A stretch of DNA of 5,202 bases from SZUA-22 sp039714835 (GTDB lineage Bacteria > Bacteroidota > Ignavibacteria > Ignavibacteriales > Melioribacteraceae): NCBI GenBank assembly GCA_039714835.1, contig JBDLIN010000265.1, positions 1-5,202 on the forward strand, written 5' to 3'. Of this stretch, positions 1 to 5,202 are shown one piece after another; positions within the stretch are counted from its first letter, which is position 1; each line of letters begins with the position of its first letter. The position numbers and the translations under genes were made by a program. The notes beneath the pieces were generated by a model, which was given only the letters and a program-made list of their open reading frames with translations, searched no databases and was not told where the DNA came from.

Positions 1-503
1 TGAGGTGGGAGTGCTGATGGATCATATAGCTGACCATCACTTGTGGCCAAAGCTGAATTGTATACTAAAGATATTGGATGATCATCAGAAAGATCAGTTG
101 ATAAATTCGATGCACCAGAAGGCATGGTTGTTATGGATGATACAAAGCTGATGTCGCTTGTTCTGCTAAGAACAGAACCTAAGGCAATTGTGCCGTCATG
201 ACAGCTTAAACAAAGGATGGATGAGCCATCCGGTTGACCTATTGTTGCTTCAGAAGTGGAACTGTTATACAAAGTATAGCTTACACCTGGATCATCCTTA
301 TTCCAAAGAGGTGCTCTAGGACTACTGTTATGAGGTGTATGACAAAAAACACAAAGTTCTGTTTCAGAAGTTGCTTTTATACTTCCAGGACCAGAAACAG
401 ATAGATTATGCACAGTTGATGAAAGAGATTGGCCAAGCACATTTATACTCAATGCAAGAGAAATAAATCCAATAGTATAAATAAATCTTCTAATTCTTAT
501 CAT
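1..503 (-). CDS. Secreted multihaem c-type cytochrome (doubled CXXCH type), C-terminus beyond the window
   Basis: Reading from an ATG at 503-501, the frame stays open for 167 codons to the window edge, so the 3' end is missing. Residues 1-24 look like a Sec signal peptide: a basic start (MIRIRRF), a hydrophobic core to about residue 23, and likely cleavage near VLG/Q. The mature part has two haem-attachment motifs, CVFCH at 51-55 followed by TPHN, and CLSCH at 98-102 followed by DG. A conserved-looking SDDHP stretch at 139-143 may supply a distal haem ligand. The CXXCHTPHN, PLWN, LCLSCHDGT, DLSDDHP pattern is typical of the multihaem cytochromes found in metal- and sulfur-respiring bacteria; further CXXCH motifs would be expected past the edge. 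The likely role is periplasmic or outer-surface electron transfer. The start overlaps the NHL gene by 14 bases and has a short AGG at 513-511, 7 bases upstream, which suggests translational coupling. The number of haems and the partner are unknown. Confidence 0.88.
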   Translation of the reverse strand, partial: MIRIRRFIYTIGFISLALSINVLGQSLSSTVHNLSVSGPGSIKATSETELCVFCHTPHNSSPRAPLWNKDDPGVSYTLYNSSTSEATIGQPDGSSILCLSCHDGTIALGSVLSRTSDISFVSSITTMPSGASNLSTDLSDDHPISLVYNSALATSDGQLYDPSALPP

Positions 504-1467
504 CAATTAACCTAAAAATTTGAATTCTTGAGTTATATGAATCAGCAACAAATATGTTGTTTTGGTCATCAATATCAATACCTATCGGCAGCCAAAATCT
601 GGAGTTAAGAGATCCCAAACCACCAAAGTTATAAAGGAATTTCCCATCAGTATTAAAAACTTGAACTGAATGAAAAAGTGCATCAACCAAAAAAATATGA
701 CCATATGAATTAACCTTGATTCCCTTCGGTCTGTTAAAATATCCTGTTGCATCACCGGCTTCACCAAAGGATTTAATAAATTCACCTTTGCCATTAAAGA
801 TTTGAATACGAAAATTCAATGCATCAACAACATAAAGGCTGCCATTTCCATCCACAGTTAAAAATGAGGGGAAATTGAATTCACCTTCGGCTTCTCCACG
901 TTTACCAATAGTGTCAATCAATTGACCGTTTTCTGATAGTACAATAATCCGATGCTTATCCGTTTCACTTATATATATATTTTTGTGAATATCATCATAA
1001 GCTATCCCGGTGGGTTTGGATATCTTAGTAGATGTTGGGAATGTATTCAGCTCATCTTCATTTATATCATAGATAAATATTTTGGATAGCTTTGAATCTG
1101 TAAAAAGTATTTTATCTTCCTTAAATCTGCAGACACCAACGAGAGAAGGAAATATTTGATATTGATTATTTTCAATCGTTTCAAAACCATCACTAGAAAC
1201 AAGTAGGGGAGTCATTAATCCTTGGTCTAAAATGAGATATGAATTCTGATCGATACGTACTAAATTAAATGGTTTTATCAGTTTTTTCTCAGTTTCTCCT
1301 AGAACAATATCTATCAAATTGGAGAAGATCCCATCCTCTGTTTTAATATCCTTTTCATGACTGAAATCAGAGATCCATTCAACTGAAAAATAACTCTCTT
1401 TCAAATCTTGAGCGTGAAAGGAGAATGATAACAGCAATAGAGATGATAGTAAGATCGAAATTTTCAT
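490..1467 (-). CDS. Secreted NHL-repeat six-bladed beta-propeller protein
   Basis: This 325-residue protein starts at ATG 1467-1465 with a clear signal peptide (MKISILL, hydrophobic to about 17, likely cleaved after FHA at 17-19), so it is exported. The rest is built of repeats. The clearest NHL units are at about 149-192 (KPTGIAYDD, IYISETDKHRI), 197-240 (FNFPSFLTVDGNGSLYVVDALNFRIQIF), 244-284 (FNRPKGIKV, IFLVDALFHSVQVF) and 291-320 (WLPIGIDID, IFVADSYNSRIQIF). Weaker blades at about 62-100 and 105-142 would make six, the usual number for a closed propeller. Such proteins bind proteins or small ligands and show no catalytic motif here. NHL proteins often lie beside multihaem cytochrome genes, and the next gene is one, so a scaffold or partner role in electron transfer is an inference. 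No Shine-Dalgarno site is seen; the nearest purine run, GAG at 1483-1481, is 13 bases off. An enzyme of the 6-bladed lyase or lactonase type is less likely. Confidence 0.88.
   Translation of the reverse strand: MKISILLSSLLLLSFSFHAQDLKESYFSVEWISDFSHEKDIKTEDGIFSNLIDIVLGETEKKLIKPFNLVRIDQNSYLILDQGLMTPLLVSSDGFETIENNQYQIFPSLVGVCRFKEDKILFTDSKLSKIFIYDINEDELNTFPTSTKISKPTGIAYDDIHKNIYISETDKHRIIVLSENGQLIDTIGKRGEAEGEFNFPSFLTVDGNGSLYVVDALNFRIQIFNGKGEFIKSFGEAGDATGYFNRPKGIKVNSYGHIFLVDALFHSVQVFNTDGKFLYNFGGLGSLNSRFWLPIGIDIDDQNNIFVADSYNSRIQIFRLIDDKN
511..513 (-). promoter_or_regulatory. Short ribosome binding site AGG of the cytochrome, inside the NHL gene
   Basis: The minus strand reads TTTTTAGGTTAATTGATG, giving AGG 7 bases before the cytochrome ATG. 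The match is short, and the site lies within the last codons of the NHL gene, so translation of the cytochrome probably depends in part on ribosomes arriving from the NHL gene. Confidence 0.4.
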
Positions 1468-1503
1468 AAAAGAATAAAAGCTCTATATATATTATTTAAT
1501 AGC

Positions 1504-1531
1504 AATTTAAGTATTACTTATTCACTTTCAA
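1504..1531 (-). promoter_or_regulatory. Possible weak sigma70-type promoter for the NHL-cytochrome pair
   Basis: On the minus strand TTGAAA (1531-1526, five of six matches to TTGACA) is followed after 16 bases by TAAATT (1509-1504, four of six matches to TATAAT). The -35 lies inside one palindrome and the spacer holds another, an arrangement that would suit repression. In such AT-rich DNA chance matches are common, so this is only a suggestion. Confidence 0.2.
1508..1520. promoter_or_regulatory. Perfect 13-bp palindrome TAAGTATTACTTA in the intergenic region
   Basis: Six-base arms TAAGTA and TACTTA match perfectly around a single centre base. It lies about 41 to 53 bases upstream of the NHL start codon, in the only gap of this gene row. 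It could be an operator site; the arms are AT-rich and there is no T-run behind it, so a terminator is unlikely. Confidence 0.4.
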
Positions 1532-1535
1532 AGTG
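1523..1535. promoter_or_regulatory. Perfect 13-bp palindrome CACTTTCAAAGTG in the intergenic region
   Basis: Six-base arms CACTTT and AAAGTG match perfectly around one centre base, 2 bases from the previous palindrome. On the minus strand it contains TTGAAA, which could be a -35 element. A short hairpin is possible in RNA only by opening the inner pairs, so a DNA-binding site is the better reading. Confidence 0.4.
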
Positions 1536-1555
1536 TCTGAGTTCAAGAACACAGA
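1536..1555. promoter_or_regulatory. Imperfect 20-bp palindrome centred on GTTCAAGAAC
   Basis: The arms TCTG-x-GTTC and GAAC-x-CAGA pair at 8 of 10 positions, with an A/A mismatch in each arm pair and at the centre. It directly abuts the previous palindrome and starts about 20 bases beyond the stop of the response regulator. As RNA it could fold into a weak stem with a CUUG loop, but no U-tract follows, so it is not a standard terminator. It may be a binding site, possibly for the sigma54 activator encoded next to it; this is inference. Confidence 0.4.
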
Positions 1556-1574
1556 TACTAATATATTTCAACAA

Positions 1575-2948
1575 CTAATTTTTTTTCTTTAATCCCAATC
1601 TTTCTAGTCTTGAACGCAAATGTCTCTCTGTAATATTTAAGAGACGGGCAGCTGCACTTTGATTTCCATCTGTTTGTTTCAGTGCTTCCGTAATCATCTC
1701 AATCTCAAAATATTTCAGCTTCTCTTCATAATCACCATCAAGATTATGGGGATCTAAAATCATTTTCTCATGTGATACATCAACCTGAAGGGGAAGATCT
1801 GCTATTGTAATATTTTTACTTCTGCAGAATATAACAGCATGTTCAATTACATTTTCTAACTCCCGTACATTACCAGGAAAGTTATACTTCATCAATTTAT
1901 CTAGAGCCCCGTGATCAATACCGGTCACATTTTTTTCATTGAGCTCTGAATATTTTTTAATAAAATGTTCAATTAATAGGGGGATATCTCCTTTGCGTTC
2001 TTTAAGAGTTGGTATTTTTACGGACACGACATTTAATCGATAGTAAAGATCTTCTCTAAATTCATTTGCTTCGATCATTGTTTCCAAATTGCGATGTGTC
2101 GCTGTTACAATTCTTACATTTACATTTATATTATTACTGCTGCCAAGTCTTTGAAATTCACCAAACTGAATAGCTCGTAAGAGCTTCACCTGCATAGATA
2201 AAGGGATATCACCAACTTCATCGATAAAAAGGGTCCCCCCATCGGCTTCTTCAAATCTACCCTTACGCTGATTAATTGCTCCAGTGAAAGAACCTTTCTC
2301 ATGTCCAAATAGTTCACTTTCCATCAGGTTTTCCGAAAGAGAGGCTACATTTACTACAACAAAAGGTTTTTCTTTTCTATTGCTTGCAAAATGAATTGCC
2401 CTCGCAATTACCTCTTTCCCTGTACCGCTTTCTCCACGAATCATTACCGTAGCCTTACTACTGGCTACCCGCCCAACAGTATTGAGAACGTTTTCCATTT
2501 CGCTGCTTTGAGAAATAATGGAATTAAATTTGAATTTTTCTTGGAGTTGTTCACGAAGAATTTCATTCTCTGATTTTAATAATCTTTTTTCACTAATTCG
2601 TTTAATTAAATTTTCGAGTTCATCAAGGTCTATTGGTTTTGTTAAATAGTCATAAGCTCCTTCTTTTATTATACCAACTGCTTCATCAACATTACCAAAT
2701 GCTGTAATTACAACCACATCAATTGTTGGATTAATATCCTTTGCAGCTTTTAAAACCTCTAATCCATTTTTTTCAGGCATTCTGTAATCGGTTAATACTA
2801 AATCAATTGCATTTTCTTCTATCATTTTAATCCCATCAGCACCATTACTTGCAGTAAGTATGTCATATCCCCGACGAGATAAAAAACTTTTTATCGAAGT
2901 TAAAATTGACTCTTCGTCATCTATTAATAAGATAGATAATTTGTTCAT
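1575..2948 (-). CDS. Sigma54-dependent NtrC-family response regulator
   Basis: This full-length 457-residue activator should respond to the kinase just upstream. Residues 1-118 are a receiver domain with the acidic pair D10 and D11, phosphate acceptor D54 (LTDYRMP), T82 and K104. Residues 120-135 form a helical linker. The central AAA+ domain (about 143-375) has Walker A GESGTGKE at 172-179, the sigma54-contacting loop GSFTGA at 219-224 (serine in place of the first alanine of GAFTGA), Walker B FIDE at 241-244, the arginine-finger region FREDLYYRLN at 297-306, and the sensor II motif FPGNVREL at 357-364. A Fis-type helix-turn-helix lies at about 426-453 (DGNQSAAARLLNITERHLRSRL). Every residue needed for phosphorylation, ATP hydrolysis and sigma54 contact appears present. 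A strong ribosome site, AAGGGG, sits 8 bases before the ATG. The gap from the kinase stop is 12 bases, so the two are surely co-transcribed. Its target is not shown; the neighbouring NHL-cytochrome genes are the first guess. It is of the AtoC/ZraR/NtrC type, but no specific symbol is justified. Confidence 0.96.
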   Translation of the reverse strand: MNKLSILLIDDEESILTSIKSFLSRRGYDILTASNGADGIKMIEENAIDLVLTDYRMPEKNGLEVLKAAKDINPTIDVVVITAFGNVDEAVGIIKEGAYDYLTKPIDLDELENLIKRISEKRLLKSENEILREQLQEKFKFNSIISQSSEMENVLNTVGRVASSKATVMIRGESGTGKEVIARAIHFASNRKEKPFVVVNVASLSENLMESELFGHEKGSFTGAINQRKGRFEEADGGTLFIDEVGDIPLSMQVKLLRAIQFGEFQRLGSSNNINVNVRIVTATHRNLETMIEANEFREDLYYRLNVVSVKIPTLKERKGDIPLLIEHFIKKYSELNEKNVTGIDHGALDKLMKYNFPGNVRELENVIEHAVIFCRSKNITIADLPLQVDVSHEKMILDPHNLDGDYEEKLKYFEIEMITEALKQTDGNQSAAARLLNITERHLRSRLERLGLKKKN

Positions 2949-2956
2949 TCCAAAAT

Positions 2957-2962
2957 CCCCTT
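2957..2962 (-). promoter_or_regulatory. Strong ribosome binding site AAGGGG of the response regulator
   Basis: AAGGGG ends 8 bases before the ATG at 2948-2946, and its first two bases are the last two of the kinase stop codon TAA (2963-2961). Its good match and spacing confirm the start and show that this genome uses Shine-Dalgarno sites at least for some genes. Confidence 0.75.
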
Positions 2963-4967
2963 ATTTTATTGGGAGTCTAATAATAAATCTAGTCCCAATG
3001 TCTTCCTCACTTTTAACATTAATAATTCCATCATGCTCATGAATAATTCGCTGAATAATTCCTAGCCCAATCCCTGTTCCAGAAGCTTTTGTTGTAAAAT
3101 ACAAATTGAAAATATTTTTAAGATTATTTTTAGGAATACCAATGCCATTATCACTTAACTCTATTTTAGCAATATTATTGTCAGCTTTAATTATAATTTT
3201 AATTAAACCTTTTTGAGATATTGCATCGATGGAGTTCTGAATCAAATTAATTAATACTTGTTTGATTTTATCTTTATCCCAATTAACTAAACCATCCCAA
3301 TTTAGTTCGATAAGTATGTCAATTGATTTTTCATTTAATAATGTTTTATACTGGGTGTCAATAGAACGAATCAGTTCACTTAATTGAAAATTTTCTTTTT
3401 GTATTGGCTCTGGTCTTGAAAATCTAAGGAAATTCTCTATTGTTTCATTCATTCTTCTAACTTCTTTATAAACAATATCAGCAAGAGAATGATATTCTTC
3501 TTTATCTTCAATAGGTTCAAAATCTTTATCTAACTGCTGAACAATAGTTGCTATAGAGTTTAACGGATTTCTGATCTCATGTGCTACTCCGGAAGCTAAT
3601 TCACCCATAGCGTTCATTTGTTCTTTACGTGCTATCTGATTTTCTAGATTTTTAATTTCAGTAAGATCTTTTATAATCAATACGTCAACATTTTTCTCTT
3701 GATCATCTTTAAATGTACTTTTTGAAATAAGTAAGTGTTTTGTGTCACCGTCAATTTCACATTCGATCTGTTTGATTCTTTTTATGCTTGAAAATACTTC
3801 ACCACAACCTTGATTATTAAGGAGATCATGAACTTGAGTATTAATTGTTGATTCATATTGCAATTTGAAAAGGTTCAGAGCCGCTTTGTTTATTTCATTA
3901 ATTCTCTGTTCGTGGTCAGTTACTATTATTGCATCACTAACACTTTGAGTCAGTTTGTTAGAATATGTTTCAATGTTCTGATATTGTTTTTTTACTACAT
4001 CTAAATTCTTTCTTACAAAAACTAAGGTCAGCATAATTGATCCAAACAGGAATAATAAGATTCCATAAATAATAATTCTCCTGTTCGTTCTCTGATTTAT
4101 CTGCTCTAATGGTTCAAGACTTAAACCGATTCTATAAAGGCCAACAATTTCTCCCATCAAAACAAATGGATGAACAGCCTCAAATATATCAGCACCATTA
4201 AAATCAGTAATTCTCCAAGCAAACGTAGAGTCGGTCATTGAATTTTTTAGAAAAGGAGTATCTTCAATTATATCAAGATCGTCCACCAAACCAGAAGCCG
4301 CAATAATTCCGTCTGCACTTTCTAATGCAGCATAAATCACATCTTCATTTTCTGTAAGTCTTTTAATTAATACTCCAAAACCTATTCTTTTCCTAAAATC
4401 CAGCAATTCATTTGCATCTAGATTTAACACAATTGCATCATTTTCATTACTAGCAATGGCAACTACATATCGCATTCCTTCGTCGGCCCTTGCCTTTTTA
4501 AGACCAATAATAAGAGTGTCAGTTTCATCATTAAATATCGGAGTTAAATTCTTTTTAATATAATCCTCTGATGGGTCATCATGCACTCTATCTAAATGAC
4601 TTGAGTACAGTCTGTTACCAGCACGGCTCAGGATGTTGATTCTATTGATCTCATTTTCTCGAGCAATTCTATTCAGGATGGTGTTATTGATCTTACTTTT
4701 TTCTAATAGAATTTTAACAGCATTAGCGTTATTCAATAATCTTTTTTGTATCTCCTCCTCGACTTCGTTAGAAGCATATAGCACTTCTTCGGAAGAGACT
4801 AATACCATTTCAAGTAGAGAATGAGATTCAGTTGACATCAAATGAAGCATCTCTTTTTTACTCTGGTTTAGTTCATAATAAGCTGAGGAGATCACTAATA
4901 TTGCAACAGAGAGAAATATTAGTAATAATATTTTTGGTTTGATAAATATTTTATTGAGTTTATTCAA
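2961..4967 (-). CDS. Membrane-bound sensor histidine kinase with periplasmic sensor and PAS domain
   Basis: This 668-residue kinase has a short basic N-terminus, a first membrane helix at about 12-33, a large periplasmic region at about 34-296, and a second membrane helix at about 297-318. The periplasmic part (with LESADGIIAASG at 215-226 and DIFEAVHPF at 260-268) looks like a double Cache/PAS-like sensor for a small molecule, but I cannot name the ligand. In the cytoplasm there is a PAS domain at about 335-440, then the dimerisation domain with H463 in the motif VAHEIRNPLN, and the ATPase domain with the N box (N574, N578), DNGIGIP at 606-612, FTTK at 624-627 and GTGIGLG at 630-636. All catalytic motifs are intact. 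The start is TTG: the codon before it is an in-frame TAA, there is no ATG before residue 40, and only the TTG keeps the first membrane helix. GAGG at 4975-4972 is a close ribosome site, overlapping the stop of the preceding gene. Its partner is the NtrC-type regulator 12 bases downstream. Confidence 0.94.
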   Translation of the reverse strand: MNKLNKIFIKPKILLLIFLSVAILVISSAYYELNQSKKEMLHLMSTESHSLLEMVLVSSEEVLYASNEVEEEIQKRLLNNANAVKILLEKSKINNTILNRIARENEINRINILSRAGNRLYSSHLDRVHDDPSEDYIKKNLTPIFNDETDTLIIGLKKARADEGMRYVVAIASNENDAIVLNLDANELLDFRKRIGFGVLIKRLTENEDVIYAALESADGIIAASGLVDDLDIIEDTPFLKNSMTDSTFAWRITDFNGADIFEAVHPFVLMGEIVGLYRIGLSLEPLEQINQRTNRRIIIYGILLFLFGSIMLTLVFVRKNLDVVKKQYQNIETYSNKLTQSVSDAIIVTDHEQRINEINKAALNLFKLQYESTINTQVHDLLNNQGCGEVFSSIKRIKQIECEIDGDTKHLLISKSTFKDDQEKNVDVLIIKDLTEIKNLENQIARKEQMNAMGELASGVAHEIRNPLNSIATIVQQLDKDFEPIEDKEEYHSLADIVYKEVRRMNETIENFLRFSRPEPIQKENFQLSELIRSIDTQYKTLLNEKSIDILIELNWDGLVNWDKDKIKQVLINLIQNSIDAISQKGLIKIIIKADNNIAKIELSDNGIGIPKNNLKNIFNLYFTTKASGTGIGLGIIQRIIHEHDGIINVKSEEDIGTRFIIRLPIK

Positions 4968-4971
4968 TTAG

Positions 4972-4975
4972 CCTC
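4972..4975 (-). promoter_or_regulatory. Ribosome binding site GAGG deciding the TTG start of the kinase
   Basis: The minus strand reads TTTGAGGCTAATTG across the junction. GAGG overlaps the TGA stop of the upstream gene and leaves only 4 bases before the TTG. This is short spacing, but with no ATG available and a TAA directly before the TTG it points to re-initiation by ribosomes finishing the upstream gene. Confidence 0.5.
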
Positions 4976-5202
4976 AAATACCTAATGCATTAATAATTTC
5001 TATAGGAGAAACATCATTTTCATCTGCAATATCTTTCAATCTAATATTTTTTTCAACTAATATTCCAGACTTTTTTAAAATCTCGACACCTTCCTCCCAA
5101 GAGATATTATTTGCAGATAAAACCTCTGAAAGATTTTTTCTCCCAAAACCACTACCTTGATTAAAACTTTGTTTTGATTCGTTTTCTGTTTTAGAACTTA
5201 AT
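4974..5202 (-). CDS. C-terminal end of a probable DUF4405-type cytochrome-b-like membrane protein (partial)
   Basis: An open frame enters from the right edge and ends at TGA 4976-4974, giving 75 visible residues. It contains no methionine and no convincing start, so the gene continues outside the window. The first 15 residues are polar and low in complexity (SSKTENESKQSFNQ), like a linker. They are followed by a compact helical segment of about 58 residues: GFGRKNLSEVL, then a second helix (SWEEGVEILKKSGI), then IRLKDIADENDVSPIEIINALGI. The pattern of a G-GRK-L-EVL segment, a second helix with an L-x-GI turn, and a final ‘L-x-I-A-x-x-x-x-x-S/T-P-x-E’ helix is one I associate with the tail of DUF4405 membrane proteins, which carry a cytochrome-b-like helix bundle. 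That identification is from memory of the family, and the membrane part is not visible here. The stop lies 6 bases from the kinase start, so the gene is almost certainly in the same operon. Another protein with such a small helical domain is possible. Confidence 0.6.
   Translation of the reverse strand, partial: LSSKTENESKQSFNQGSGFGRKNLSEVLSANNISWEEGVEILKKSGILVEKNIRLKDIADENDVSPIEIINALGI

Noticed and set aside
582..794. Minus-strand 70-codon open frame inside the NHL gene
   Set aside because: It lies wholly within the propeller gene in another frame, has no ribosome site I can see, and its product is a hydrophobic run without family features, while the propeller frame is clearly the coding one.
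1541..1550. LexA-type box in GTTCAAGAAC
   Set aside because: The half-sites are in the opposite order (GTTC then GAAC, 2 bases apart) to the Gram-positive GAAC-N4-GTTC box, and no SOS-type gene is nearby.
1536..1574. Rho-independent terminator after the response regulator
   Set aside because: The 20-base imperfect stem is weak and not followed by a T-run on the minus strand; the T/A-rich part at the end of the gene comes before the stem, not after it.
2387..2402. Sigma54 promoter-like GGCAATTCATTTTGC on the minus strand
   Set aside because: The GG to GC distance is 11 instead of 10 bases, and it lies in the middle of the response regulator coding region.
2391..2573. Plus-strand 60-codon open frame
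   Set aside because: It is antisense to the AAA+ domain of the response regulator, whose conserved residues fully explain the sequence.
2860..3042. Plus-strand 60-codon open frame across the kinase-regulator junction
   Set aside because: It is antisense to two well-supported genes and has no recognisable product.
4633..4824. Plus-strand 63-codon open frame
   Set aside because: It is antisense to the periplasmic region of the kinase; its hydrophobic look is the mirror of the polar helices there.

Overview
The window is AT-rich (roughly one third GC by eye) and every gene I can support lies on the minus strand, so the region is read from high to low coordinates. It suggests a Gram-negative, respiring bacterium with c-type cytochromes. 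Two proteins carry Sec-type signal peptides, one carries CXXCH haem motifs, and the regulator is an NtrC-type sigma54 activator. The compact AT-rich style, mixed use of Shine-Dalgarno sites and the gene content fit an FCB-group lineage (Ignavibacteria, Marinimicrobia or Cloacimonadota-like) or a deltaproteobacterium-like metal or sulfur respirer. I cannot decide the phylum from sequence alone.

Layout in reading order. (1) 5202-4974 is the C-terminal end of a protein whose tail resembles the helical tail of DUF4405-type cytochrome-b-like membrane proteins. (2) 4967-2961 is a membrane-bound sensor histidine kinase of 668 residues with a TTG start right behind gene 1. (3) 2948-1575 is its NtrC-family sigma54-dependent response regulator, 12 bases further on. 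(4) 1574-1468 is the only real intergenic stretch, 107 bases, and holds three tightly packed inverted repeats. (5) 1467-490 is a secreted six-bladed NHL beta-propeller. (6) 503-1 (running off the window) is a secreted multihaem c-type cytochrome whose start overlaps the end of the NHL gene by 14 bases.

Taken together this looks like a regulated extracytoplasmic electron-transfer locus: a possible membrane cytochrome, a periplasm-sensing two-component system, then a propeller and cytochrome pair. The palindrome cluster in front of the propeller is the natural place for control. No recognisable -24/-12 sigma54 promoter is visible there, so the target of the regulator may lie elsewhere. I see no mobile element, CRISPR array, tRNA or rRNA. 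The individual families are known; the less ordinary items are the combination of genes and the palindrome cluster.
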